Part shown: in pieces, positions 35,143-46,461 of the stretch
Numbering within the stretch: the stretch's first letter is position 1
Layout: the number at the start of each line of letters is the position of its first letter
Assembly (NCBI GenBank): GCA_028095005.1
Contig: CM051463.1
Location: forward strand, 4,200,295-4,264,294
DNA from: Rhynchospora pubera
Taxonomy: Eukaryota; Streptophyta; Magnoliopsida; Poales; Cyperaceae
Length of the DNA stretch: 64,000 nt
Direction: 5' to 3'
Notes under the pieces: generated by a model
The model's input: the letters and a program-made list of their open reading frames with translations, nothing else
Databases searched by the model: none
What the model was told of the DNA's origin: nothing
Translations under genes and position numbers: made by a program

Positions 35143-35316
35143 AATGAAATTGATCAAGACTGCACTTCGAAACAGAATGGGAGAAGATTATCTTCGAGAC
35201 TACATGATAGTCTATATTGAGAAGAAAATTACTAAGAAGTTTAATGCTAATGAAATTATAGATACATTTGACTTTTTAGGCAGTCGTAGGGTTAAATTAA
35301 AATTAATAGAAATGTA
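35143..35316 (+). pseudogene. hAT transposase C-terminal (dimerisation) exon fragment
   Basis: 57 residues from ATG to TAA, preceded by a TTTTCAG-like acceptor. Wording MKLIKTALRNRMGEDYLRDY, then VYIEKKI and a final GSRRVKLK, is that of the last part of plant TTF/ZMYM-type hAT transposases. Catalytic regions are absent from the element. Its plus-strand orientation gives the direction of the outer transposon. Confidence 0.65.
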
Positions 35317-36240
35317 ACTTTTTGTGAACTATGTATTAGAATTCAGAAATCTGATGTAACTTTTGGTTTTAAAACATTTTGGATGTAAGTTGTGAGTTGT
35401 AACTTTTGATTGTAATATGTACCTGACTTAACAGTTGTAAGTTACTAAGTTGTAACTTTCGTTTATATATCTTATTACTAAGTACTTATTATTATTTGTT
35501 TAATTCTTTAATTCTTCATATTATCTTCTGTTGCTAATTGTGATATTAGGATGGAATTGCTATTCTGATACAAGGAAGGAAGGCATGGATTGAATCACTT
35601 AGCAAGGTTTGTAATTTTCTTCACTGGAATGCTTGATTGAACTTTGCAGAGAAACTTACTACAACATTTAATTGTAAACTTGTATTCTTGTAATTAAGCT
35701 TTCTTTTGTCTAGGGATCAGGGATGTCAAGGCAAGAGTGCAAGACAGAAAATTTTCTGTTGTGAGACACATGATTACGAGAAGATATTGCCCATCTAACA
35801 AGTTTCTCATTGCAGTTATGTAAGTCTATTTCTCCTCAAAATTTTCTAAGCATGTAGCTTTCTCCTCAAAATTTTCTAAGCATGATGCATGTGTCATCAA
35901 TATACTCGATGATGACCAATGACTCGGCAAGCGGCTTGCCGTTATGCACTAGCACCGGAATCTTTTTGGTGACAGGATTGAGCCGCAGCAGCAGATCCTC
36001 GCTTTTGTTGAATGGTAAGTCCTCATTCACGTATTATCGATTCCTTTGAGCTTGAGGGCCCACTCTACCCTCAGAGCATAGCCGCTGGCCCACATTCCAA
36101 ACAGCTTCACTTGTTTCTCTTCCATTGTTGTTTTTGTGGCATATGAGTGAAATGTTGCATATAATTGTAGAGAGAATCTGGGATGAAGGTTGAAAAGATG
36201 AGGGGTGGCTAGTTACTGGCCACAATTTCAGAAAATATGG

Positions 36241-36385
36241 GGCCGTTTGGATCATTTAGGAATAAAAGGAATAGTCTCTTTCTAGACGAAAATTTATTTC
36301 TAACCATTCAAACTCTTCACACACTTCCCAATGTCTTCCGCCTAGGAATAGACTATTTCTCTATTCCTAAGTGATCCAAATGGCC
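36241..36385. mobile_element. hAT-like MITE, copy 4
   Basis: Ends GGCCGTTTGGATCATTTAGG and CTAAGTGATCCAAATGGCC are near-perfect inverted repeats. Internal GTCTCTTTCTAG and AAACTCTTCACACACTTCCC match the other copies. It lies about 115 bases upstream of the GST pseudogene 2 start, within its former promoter. Confidence 0.7.
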
Positions 36386-36479
36386 CTATGAAATAATATT
36401 AGTCATTTTGAATATTTTTCCCTGATGGTAGTAAAATACTGTTTTGAAAAATGAATAAATTAAAACCGTTTTAAAAAAT

Positions 36480-37230
36480 ATTTATTTTTATCATCCATAT
36501 GAAAAATTATTGCTCACAGGGAAGAATATTAATATTCCGTAGTAGGAACATAGAAATTAATTAAAATTATAAATTTCACACCATCAATTGAAAAAGAAAA
36601 GGAAAAGGGATAGGAGGAAGAACTGTGCCACCGATTATTTTCGAAAGCAAAGTAGTATAAGAATGTGATAGCATCTTAGATTGTTTGTCTTTTTCTACTT
36701 TTTTAAAGTTTAAGAGTCTGTAACCACTGGTTACGGACATTCTACTTTTTTCCTTTTACTTTTCTTTAATTTTACTTTGACTTTACTTGTAATATTTATT
36801 TTTTAATAAAAGGCCGGGGCTTGACTCCTGTTTTTTGTTAAAAAAAAAAAGGAGTATAAGAAAGGTCGAAAGTTTGTTAGGAAGTATTTGTACTACAATT
36901 TTTTTAAATGTTACCAAAATAATCCTTTTTACAGAGCGGGGGAAATCAGAAAGAGGGAAAAAAAAAAGGAAGTAAAAACAGTGACTTCTCACAACAACAA
37001 CAAGAAGGGAAAAACAAAATTAACAGCTGGAGCCCTGTAAGCTAACTAGCTAAGGACCAGTTTCGTAACAGTAACTCAACCTAGAAAATAATCTCTTGAA
37101 TAAGTCGGACTGTACCAAAAATAACCCTTGAACTATAGGTTTGAGGAATTTTTGCTCATTTCACTAAAATTTACATCCACAATTCAACATTATCCCCTCC
37201 TTTTTCTTAGTACATACCGGCACTTTATTT
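36480..37230. repeat. GST-unit upstream flank, copy 2
   Basis: TATGAAAAATTATTGCTC, AATATTCCGT, GTCGAAAGTTTGTTAGG, AATAACCCTTGAACTA and TTCAACATTATCCCCTC occur here in order. They occur in the same order at 59035-59400, and part of the series recurs at 24.0 kb. This shows that the tandem copies carried about 1 kb of upstream DNA. The open frame at 36783-36992 lies on low-complexity sequence and is not a gene. Confidence 0.6.
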
Positions 37231-37731
37231 GTACTAGCAGCAGTGCCCACCCAATGTGAGGGCCAATTTTAATATGTGATATGTGAAAAGAAAGATCTTA
37301 TTTGATAAAAATATGTTGTTTATTTTCAATATTTAAGGTTAACATTGTATTGATCGGTACTAAAGGTAACAGTAGTATTCACTAATTTTAAACAATGGAA
37401 ATCGATAAAAGTAGGCATGTTAGCGGTCCAAAAAATAATTCGATGGGGAAAAAAATTCTCAATAAGAAGTTTCACATAAAAATTTCTCTCAAACAAAAAA
37501 AAAATATAATGCAACATGATAAGATTGTCGAATCACTCTTGCTCCCATGTTGTAGTGAACATTGATCATACTCAAGACAGAGACCTGTTTTATAAAAAAA
37601 ATAATAAAATAATATTTCATAATAAAATAAAAATAAAATGAAAAATATAAGATAATTTTATACTTTGAGCGCATGTGTGAGTGTGATATGAGAGAAATAA
37701 ATAAATATTTTTGAATTAAAATTTCGTTACC

Positions 37732-39978
37732 TTAATTCCTTCGTAGCACTTCTCTATATACAACATTTTTGGTGCATGCTCCTTCTTTCGGGTCGATATT
37801 AGCACCTGGCTTGATAAGCAGCTTTGTATTTTGTCGGGACACACCTCTTGATAGCGCCACATAAAGTTGTCCATGTGAAAACACTGGCTCAGGTAAGTAA
37901 ACTCCAACATTGGGGATAGTTTGTCCCTGTGCCTTGTTGATTGTCATCGCAAAGCACAATCGAACAGGGAATTGTTTCCTCTTGAACCTGAAAGGAAATA
38001 AATCATCATCCGGCGGACTTAGCGGAATCCTAGGAATAAATATTCTTTTCCCCGCATGTCCTCCGGTAGCAATCTCTGCATCAATTACATTCTTTTGAAA
38101 ATTCCGACACACCAGCCTTGTGCCGTTGCAAAGTCCATTTGCAGGATCCAGATTACGTAACAGAATTACTGGACATCCCCTTTTAAGTTTGAGTATATGT
38201 GGCGGCAATCCATTGGGTCCCAGAGAGTTTAAAAATTCAGAGGGATAGTTGCCACGTGCGTCATCCTCTGCTGTGTCAATACTATGGTATATCAATTCTT
38301 CTCCAGGATAAGACTCAATCATATGCTGATTAAGCCTGTCGACATACTCATTCTTGGTGGAGAGAATTGCCCGAGAAGCAATATAATCTGTACGATAGCC
38401 ATTTTCATTCAGAGAGGGGAATACTGTCTCAATTAGTACATTTACAGATTCTTCTTCTGTAGTATACGGGATTATCATCTCGTTAGGGACGCGAATGAAG
38501 TCATTTCCAATAGAGGGCTCAGTTCCATCGCCGACATTGAGTAGAAATTGAGCGAACCATGGATCGCTCGAAGCTCTCATATGACTAGTCAATTTTCTTT
38601 TCTTAATGTATGTCCACAAAGGGGACATGGGCAGTGTCGCGTCGATGATCTGAGCTTTGGTCCCACGTCTAACCACAGGTAGAACTTGTCTAAAATCGCC
38701 GCCAAATACGACAATTTTTCCGCCGAATGGATGGCAAGAATCTGTGAAATCCTTTAATGTTCTGTCGAGCGCTTCGACGGCTTGCCTTTTAGACATGGAT
38801 GCCTCGTCCCATATGATAAGCGTCGCCCTCCGAAGAAGCTCTGCAATCCCGCTCTGTTTGCTCACCGTACACATAGGAGTGCCTTCCAATTTGAGAGGAA
38901 TCTTAAACCTGGAAAATAGTGAAACTGATGTTAACAATACTAAAAAAACAATATATAGTATAAACCTTTGTAACACCAATTTGAAAGGAATCGTAAACCT
39001 GGAGTGTGCTGTCCTTCCTCCTGGCATGTTGTCTGCCGCTGCACCCGAAGTGGCAGTTGCAATTGCAATGAGTTTTCGGGATCGAACTGCAGCCAATAAT
39101 GCCTTGTACAGATATGTTTTACCTGTACCACCGGGACCATCAATGAAAAATGCCCCCGGCTTCTTCTCTGTCACATGATTCATGATTTCTTCAAATGCCG
39201 ATAACTGTTCGGGATTAAGGGAACCGTGGGCCCGCAAGTCCTGCTCTGATACGTTTATTCTCTCTTCATCAGTAACTTCTTGAAAATTACCATGGCCATC
39301 CAATTCAACATTTTCATAGAGTTCAGGGAGATTGTAGTCCTCCATGTGTTTACCCATCGACTCGAGAAACCTGCTGATATCTATCAGGGTCCTCTGTTCA
39401 ACCATCTCGTCTGATGAATAACGTCGCCGATAATCTTTAGACATATTTTCGAAATGCATGTCCCATAACTCTCGAGCTTTAGCCCCCTCACAAAAAGTCA
39501 GAATCGTGGCGAATAGTCTTCTGAGTGCAGACGGCATTTGGTATGTTGCCGCCTCGGAGAGGCATTCTGATAAAGTCTCATCATTATCTATCAGTCCCAT
39601 TGCAGATGATGCATCCTAAATAGTCAAATGTTGAATCCCATCCACCGTTAGAAGATCTTCATATGATTCTGGTCCCCTCCTGTGATTAAGCAAAATACGG
39701 AGATAGTATCTCTCCGGATCCGATATCTTAGCATAAACCACCCTACCGATTTCACCTCGTTGTTGACGTCTCTTCCACACCTTACGGCTCGCATCCCATG
39801 TGAAATTCTTAGGAAACTCCCGATAGAGGTATTGTTTTGCCTCTGGTAACCTCTTGTTCTCCTCAAAAAATTCAGTCAGCATAGTCCTCTTTACCTTGTC
39901 CCTTTGAGAGACATCTTCCAGATTGTCATTGTCTTTATAAAAAACCATTTGTACGTGAGTGGGTCCCTTTGGAGTGGC
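37732..39978 (-). pseudogene. Helitron helicase (PIF1-like) fragment with one in-frame stop
   Basis: C-terminal helicase half of a Helitron RepHel protein. From a probable exon start at 39978 (acceptor ATATTAG) it reads through FYKDNDNLEDV and YEDLLTVDGIQ to a TAG at 39616-39618. It then continues in the same frame from about 39615 to a stop at 37732. Visible helicase motifs: Walker A GPGGTGKT (about residues 155-162 counted from Met 39600), Walker B IIWDEASM, GGDFRQVLPVV, and the C-terminal TINKAQGQTI and YVALSRG. The 622-residue second part is otherwise open. The HUH replication-initiator domain is not present nearby, so transposition by this copy is not possible. Only the single stop and one short intron interrupt it, so it is not ancient. 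Confidence 0.88.
38909..38998 (-). other. Candidate 90-base intron inside the Helitron helicase, bounded by a tandem duplication
   Basis: On the minus strand GTTTACGATT ... TATTTTCCAG would be removed to join HSR to FKIPLKLEG, restoring helicase wording. The interval is 90 bases, a multiple of three, and has no stop, so the frame is open whether or not it is spliced. A 27-base segment ending at each splice site (38886-38912 and 38976-39002) is repeated with two mismatches. Confidence 0.6.
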
Positions 39979-40210
39979 CTAATATAGTGACATATGGTTG
40001 TACACGGAAACAAATTTGTCAAACATAAAACAAATCTTGATTATTCCCATCAATGTTTATACCGATTAATATCTTTCTTATTAATGTTTTCCGATTATTC
40101 CCATCAATCTTGATTATTCCTTTTGATGATAGCCTATTACATCTGACACTTTTGGTACATTCGTTGGTTGCAAATTTAGAATTTTCTTTCTAAATTACTT
40201 TGCGTGCATT
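39948..40210 (-). repeat. Helitron segment, direct-repeat copy A
   Basis: Covers the last few codons of the Helitron exon upstream of FYKDNDN and the preceding intron. It is nearly identical to 48343-48631 in the same orientation. Similarity starts at TTTGTACGTGAGTGGG and ends at TTTGCGTGCATT. Confidence 0.85.
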
Positions 40211-40790
40211 TGGGCTTCTGCATAGTCATCTTCCTATTTTGACTAACGAACCAATGACAACCTGGTTGTTTGTATCTCGAGTATACTTTTTTCCAAAAAA
40301 AAATAATAAATAAAAATAAGTGCCATGCTCCTATCAAAAGTTCCTGGTACGTGTAACCAGTATAGCCTGTACCAGTCTGCCAATAGTCCATCTCTGGATC
40401 TGAAGTTTCACATTTAGTTCGAGTCATGTTGCATTGATAAATTTAATTTGTATTTGTATACTCTGCATAAACAATATGAAATATTACTTGCCCACCTGCA
40501 TAATAAAAATAAAAACTGAACTTAATGAATCATGTAGACTAAGTGTAGATTGATTATATTTTGATAAAAAATGACTTTAAGAACATTGACAGAATTGGAA
40601 ATAGTAGAATTTTAAATCTGCTTCAAAAAAAATGATGAATAAAGTAACTGCAAGGATTAGACATAATTAGACAGATAAAGAGTTGCACTTTTGTAGAATG
40701 ATGACAATGTTTTATTGGTAGAATGATACAAAAAGTTGCCTTTCTGGTCTTATCATACGAACTATTTATTTTTTTCTAAAAAAAAAATAA
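40211..40790. other. AT-rich spacer before the tandem array
   Basis: No gene seen. The open frame at 40176-40427 has no coding character. The sequence grades into the array at its right edge. Confidence 0.5.
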
Positions 40791-40794
40791 AATG

Positions 40795-43700
40795 ACAAAG
40801 CGACTTCAGCTAGTCTGTTCGTTAATGCTTAATAGTCGAATGCTTTAATTTCAAATGTATTTTGTTTTGCTTTTTTTTAAATCAAAAATGAAAAGAATTC
40901 ATATGGACTATTTTTTTTCCTTTTTAAAAAAAAAACAAAATGAAAAAGAGAGTTCAGCTAGTCTGTTCGTTCATGCTTAATAGTCGAATGCTTTAATTTC
41001 AAATGTATTTTGTTTTTTATTTTTTTTAAATAAAAAATGAAAAGAATTCATATGGACTATTTTTTTCCTTTTTAAAAAAAACAAAATGAAAAAGAGAGTT
41101 CAGCTAGTCTGTTCGTTCATGCTTAATAGTCGAATGCTTTAATTTCAAATGTATTTTGTTTTTTCTTTTTTTAAAATAAAAAATGAAAAGACTTCATATG
41201 GATTATTTATTTCCTTTAAAAAAAAGCATGAACGAAAAAGCGAGTTCAGCTAGTCTGGTCTTTCATGTTTAATAGTCGAATGCTTTAATTTCAAATGGAT
41301 TTTGTTTTTTTTCTTTTTTTTTAAATAAAAAATGAAACGAATTCATATGGACTATTTATTTCTTTTTTTAAGAAAAATGACAAAGCGAGTTCAGCTAGTC
41401 TGTTCGTTCATGTTTAATAGTCGAATGTTTTAATTTCAACTTGGATTTTGTTTTTTTCTTTTTTTTAATAAAAAATAAAAAGAATTCATATGGATTGCTC
41501 ATTTTAAAAAAAATAAATAAAATGACAAAGCGAGTTCAGCTAGTCTGTTCGTTCATGTTTAATAGTCGAATGCTTTAATTTCAAATGGATTTTGTTTTTT
41601 CTTTTTTTAAATAAAAAATGAAAAGAATTCATATGGACTGCTCTATTTGTTTAAAAAAACAAAATGACAAAGCGAGTTCAGCTAGTCTGTTCGTTCATGT
41701 TTAAAAGTCGAATGCTTTAATTTCAAATGAATTTTGTTTTTTCTTTATTTAAATAAAAATTGAAAAGAATTCATATGAACTATTTCTTTTAAAAAAAATG
41801 ACAAACCGAGTTCAGCTAGTCTGTTCGTTCATGTTTAATAGTCGAATGTTTTAATTTCAACTTGGATTTTGTTTTTTTTAAATAAAAAATAAAAAGAATT
41901 CATATGGATTGCTCATTTTTAAAAAAAAAAAATAAAATGACAAAGCGAGTTCAGCTAGTCTGTTCGTTCATGTTTAATAGTCGAATGTTTTAATTCCAAC
42001 TTGGATTTTGTTTTTTTCTTTTTTTTTAAATAAAAAATAAAAAGAATTCATATGGATTGCTCATTTTAAAAAAAATAAATAAAATGACAAAACGAGTTCA
42101 TCTAGTCTGTTCGTGCATGTTTAATAGTCAAATGCTTTAATTTCAAATGGATTTTGTTTTTTCTTTTTTTAAATAAAAAATGAAAAGAATTCATATGGAC
42201 TGCTCATTTTTTAAAAAAAAAACAAAATGACAAAGCGAGTTCAGCTAGTCTGTTCGTTCATGTTTAAAAGTCGAATGCTTTAATTTCAAATGAATTTTGT
42301 TTTTTCCTTATTTAAATAAAAATTGAAAAGAATTCATATGGACTATTTCTTTTAAAAAAAATGACAAACCGAGTTCAGCTAGTCTGTTCGTTCATGTTTA
42401 ATAGTCGAATATTTTAATTTCAACTTGGATTTTGTTTTTTCTTTTTTTTAAATAAAAAATAAAAAGAATTCATATGGATTGCTCATTTTTTTAAAAAATA
42501 ATAAAATGACAAAGCGAGTTCAGCTAGTCTGTTCGTTCATGTTTAATAGTCGAATGTTTTAATTTCAACTTGGATTTTGTTTTTTCTTTTTTTTTTAAAT
42601 AAAAAATGAAAACAATTCATATGGATTGCTCATTTTAAAAAAAATAAATAAAATGACAAAGCGAGTTCAGCTAGTCTGTTCGTTCATGTTTAATAGTCGA
42701 ATGCTTCAATTTCAAATGGATTTTGTTTTTTCTTTTTTTAAATAAAAAATGAAAAGAATTCATATGGACTGCTCTATTTTAAAAAAAAAACAAAATGACA
42801 AAGCGAGTTCAGCTAGTCTGTTCGTTCATGTTTAAAAGTCGAATGCTTTAATTTCAAATGAATTTTGTTTTTTCTTTATTTAAATAAAAATTGAAAAGAA
42901 TTCATATGGACTATTTCTTTAAAAAAAAATGACAAACCGAGTTCAGCTAGTCCGTTCGTTCATGTTTAATAGTCGAATGTTTTAATTTCAACTTGGATTT
43001 TGTTTTTTCTTTTTTTTAAATAAAAAATAAAAAGAATTCAAATGGATTGCTCATTTTTTTAAAAAAAAATAAAATGACAAAGCGAGTTCAGCTAGTCTGT
43101 TCGTTCATGTTTAATAGCCGAATGTTTTAATTTCAACTTGGATTTTATTTTTTCTTTTTTTTTAATAAAAAATAAAAATAATTCGTATGGATTGCTCATT
43201 TTAAAAAAAAATAAATAAAATGACAAAGCGAGTTCAGCTAGTCTGTTCTTTCATGTTTAATAGTCGAATGCTTTAATTTCAAATGGATTTTGTTTCTTCT
43301 TTTTTTAAATAAAAATTGAAAAGAATTCATATGGACTGCTCTATTTTTTAAAAGAAAAACAAAATGACAAAGCGAGTTCAGCTAGTCTGTTCATTCATGT
43401 TTAAAAGTCGAATGCTTTAATTTCAAATGAATTTTGTTTTTTCTTTATTTAAATAAAAATTGAAAAGAATTTATATGGACTTTATTTTTAAAAAAAATGA
43501 CAAACCGAGTTCAGCTAGTCTGTTCGTTCATGTTTAATAGTCGAATGTTTTAATTTCAACTTGGATTTTGTTTTTTCTTTTTTTTTAAGTAAAAAATAAA
43601 AAGAATTCATATGGATTGCTCATTTTTTTTAAAAAATAAAATAAAATGACAAAGCGAGTTCAGCTAGTCTGTTCGTTCATGTTTAATAGTCGAATTCTTT

Positions 43701-45228
43701 AATTTCAAATGGATTTTGTTTTTTATTTTTTTAAATAAAAAATGAAAAGAATTCATATGGACTGCTCTTTTTTAAAAAAAAAACAAAATTACAAAGCGAG
43801 TTCAGCTAGTCTGTTCGTTCATGTTTAAAAGTCGAATGCTTTAATTTCAAATGAATTTTGTTTTTTCTTTATTTAAATAAAAATTGAAAAGAATTCATAA
43901 GGACTATTTTTTTCTTTTTAAAAAAAACAAAATGAAAAAGCGAGTTCAGCTTGTCAGTTCGTTCATGTTTAATAGTCGAATGATTTAATTTCAAATTGGA
44001 TTTTGTTTTTCCTTTTTTTAAATAAAAAATGAAAAGAATTCATATGGACTGCTCATTTTTTAAATTAAAAACAAAATGACAAAGGGAGTTCAGCTAGTCT
44101 GTTCGTTCATGTTTAATAGTCGAATGCTTTAATTTCAAATGAATTTTGTTTTTTCTTTTATTTAAATAAAAATGAAAAGAATTCATATGGATTATTTTTT
44201 TCTTTTTAAATTTAAAAAAAAACAAAATGACAAAGCGAGTTCAGCTAGTATGTTCGTTCATGCTTAATAGTCGAATGCTTTAATTTCAAATGTATTTTCA
44301 TTTTTCTTTTTTTTTTAAATAAAAAATGAAAAGAATTCATAAGGACTATTTTTTTATTTTTAAAAAAAAAAACAAAATGAAAAAGCGAGTTCAGCTTGTC
44401 TGTTCGTTCATGTTTAATAGTCGAATGATTTAATTTCAAATTGGATTTTGTTTTTCCTTCTTTTAAATAAAAAATGAAAAGAATTCATATGGACTGCTCA
44501 TTTTTTAAATTAAAAACAAAATGACAAAGCGAGTTCAGCTAGTCTGTTCGTTCATGCTTAATATTCGAATTCTTTAATATCAAATGTATTTTGTTTTTCT
44601 TTTTTTTAAATAAAAAATGAAAAGAATTCATAGGGACTATTTTTTTCTTTTAAAAAAAACAAAATGACAAAGCGAGTTCAGCTAGTCTGTTCGTTCATGT
44701 TTAATAGTTGAATGCTTTAATTTCAAATGAATTTTGTTTTTTCATTTATTTAAATAAAAATGAAAAGAATTCATATGGATTATTTTTTTCCCTTTTAAAA
44801 AAAACAAAATGACAAAGCGAGTTCAGCTAGTCTGTTCGTTCATGTTTAATAGTCGAATGCTTTAATTTCAAATGGATTTTGTTTTTTCTTTTTTTTAAAT
44901 AAAAAATGAAAAGTCTTCATATGGATTAGTTTTTTCCTTTCTTTTTAAAAAAAGAACAAAATGACAAAGCGAGTTCAGCTAGTCTGTTCGTTCATGTTTA
45001 AATATCCAATGCTTTAATTTCAAATGGATTTTGTTTTTTCTTTTTTTAAATAAAAAATGAAAAGAATTCATATGGATTGCTCATTTTTTTCAAAAAAAAA
45101 AACAAAATGAAAAAGCGAGTTCAGCTAGTCTGTTTGTTCATGTTTAATAGTCGAATGCTTTAATTTCAAAAGGATTTTGTTTTTTCTTTTTTTTAAATAA
45201 AAAATGTAAAGAATTCATATGGACTATT
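40795..45228. repeat. Tandem array of ~31 units of ~144 bp with higher-order structure
   Basis: Each unit has a conserved core GAGTTCAGCTAGTCTGTTCG, then TTCATGTTTAATAGTCGAATG, TTTTAATTTCAA, a T-rich/A-rich linker of variable length, and AAAAGAATTCATATGGA. Core positions are about 40805, 40945, 41096, 41242, 41389, 41532, 41673, 41807, 41949, 42094, 42237, 42371 and onward to 45118. Unit length is about 132-155. Most units carry GAATTC and CATATG. Unit types differ in the word after TTTCAA: CTTGGATT (B), ATGGATT (A), ATGAATT with AAAAGTCG (C), ATGTATT (D), ATTGGATT (E). Short open frames inside are by-products of the repeat. No unique spacers are present, so it is not a CRISPR-like array. Confidence 0.95.
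41385..43940. repeat. Higher-order block inside the array: B-B-A-C tetramers
   Basis: Reading unit types from the fifth unit onward gives BAC, BBAC, BBAC, BBAC, BAC. The three full tetramers start near 41807, 42371 and 42938, and the next B unit is at 43507, so the period is about 564-569 bases. The flanking part-tetramers lack one B. Units outside this block are D, D, D, A on the left and E, C-like, D, E, D, C-like, A, A, A on the right. Confidence 0.85.
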
Positions 45229-46461
45229 TATTAATATTGAGTTTTGAAATCATTTTGGAATTTTTCAAAATTTATTTAATATCATTAATTTTAAGAAAAT
45301 TGAAAATACTTCAATACTTCAAAAAAAGATAAATTTAATAATTTAACGGTTCTATATTCCAAAATATCAGTAAATTTGGTTTATTTCGATTTTTAGAAAT
45401 TTGTGGATATTTTATTTGAATTTTTATGAGTTTCCTACTATTTTTAATGAATTTTCAAAATTTTTGCATATTTGTAAATTTCTGATTGGTTCTGGTCAAC
45501 CTAAGAGGCGGAGATGGCGCTGACTGGGCTTGCTGATGTGGCAAGGAGCATGGCGCTGGTTTTAGTTTGAGAGGATGGATTTTGCAGCCTGGTCCTTTGT
45601 TTTTCGTTATTTTCGTTCGACTCCCCTCCCTACTCGATTCTGACGATCCAGGCGTCCATTGACGACATGGATTCACTTGCTGTACTCGTGAGGTAGAGGA
45701 GAACACAGCGATGGCCTCCGTTCATCTTGCGTCGCCGCCGTTTGATGGGAAGACCATGAATTTGTCGTGGCAGTGTATAGTTTTTATTCACTGTGGTCCC
45801 TGACTTTTTTTAATTTAAATTTTACGGCGAACAAAGCCACTGGAATTGATGAGATTGAGTCAGTTAGGATCGTGGGAATGGGGAGAGCACGAAGATGTGT
45901 TTAGCTTGTGTTGCGTCGACGCAATTTGGTGGGTGAGCCATTGACCTGGTACGACAGAGATGAGATTTGGTACCGGAAAAAGACTTTGAAATGTTAGGTC
46001 CTTAATACCCATCGTTGAGGAATTACATTCAATCTTATGCAATGGTTTAAGTACATGCATGATATTGATACCTCATGGCTTTCCTATACCAATTTCTACT
46101 CCTACTTTTTTAAGAAAATAATTGGTGTCAAGAATATCTAATCTATTTGTTGCTTCTCAATTGAATGTTCAATTATGATCAAATTTGATCTTTGATGTTT
46201 TGACACAAGACAAGAGGTCACAGTTGTATGTGTGGACCTAAATATGAAACATAAAAACTTTGCAATTGTAATATCATATCAGATCAAAGTGAAGTTCATC
46301 TTTAATTCTTTACCATTGTATATTCTCTCTAGTCCAAAATAAGTCAAATAATATCACATGAGAACGTCAAAATTCAAGCTTCCATATATCATATCATAAT
46401 ATTATCATAAAAATTAAAACATAGAGAAAAACAAATTTTCATCCAAAGTTGACACTAATTT
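45229..46461. other. Spacer right of the array with a GC-richer patch
   Basis: AT-rich to 45470, then a GC-richer stretch at 45480-45780 with short open frames on both strands and a run of words such as GCGTCGCCGCCG. It may be a fragment of a gene or of a retroelement leader. I recognise no domain. The part 46060-46460 holds nothing that I can support. Confidence 0.4.

Larger units (their letters stand above)
32579..35884. mobile_element. hAT (TTF/ZMYM-type) transposon remnant inserted in GST exon 1
   Basis: ATGCATGT occurs on both sides (32571-32578 and 35885-35892), consistent with an 8-bp hAT target duplication. The left end AGGGGCGGAAC resembles the CAGGGGCGGATC end of the small hAT element at 58.75 kb. 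A transposase C-terminus is at 35143-35316. The right end is not a clean inverted terminus; it is a tandem duplication of a 26-base TTTCTCCTC...AAGCATG segment, so the end may be rearranged. A second hAT element is nested at 32590-34052. The interval 34053-35142 has leader and intron-like sequence; the open frame at 34165-34443 is unsupported. Confidence 0.7.
30949..36125 (-). pseudogene. Tau GST pseudogene 2, split by a nested transposon
   Basis: Exon 2 (30949-31311) is fully open and reads like a working GST C-terminal domain (FGGDRIGYLDLAFG, SLPPRDQMYEL). Exon 1 is in two pieces: the 5' part about 35893-36125 and the 3' part 32488 to about 32570, separated by about 3.3 kb of nested hAT sequence. 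There are independent lesions: a 4-base loss in the KGIEYEYVNE segment shifts frame and brings an early TGA; the Trp of ARFWAKF is TGA; and one extra leucine codon is inserted in LLRLNP. The catalytic serine codon survives (WASGY, with Pro and Phe replaced). The intact exon 2 suggests that loss of the gene is fairly recent. Confidence 0.9.

Noticed and set aside
38657..39178. 173-codon plus-strand frame across the Helitron helicase
   Set aside because: Shadow of the helicase on the opposite strand; no domain of its own.
44245..44439. Lysine/phenylalanine-rich frame in the tandem array
   Set aside because: Arises from repeat units and A/T runs; not conserved between units.
40795..45228. CRISPR-like array
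   Set aside because: Units are ~144 bp and the linkers are the same low-complexity sequence each time, with no unique spacers; the DNA is plant nuclear.
45455..45706. Possible gene in the GC-richer patch right of the array
   Set aside because: Short frames on both strands, no splice chain and no recognisable domain; kept only as a described spacer.
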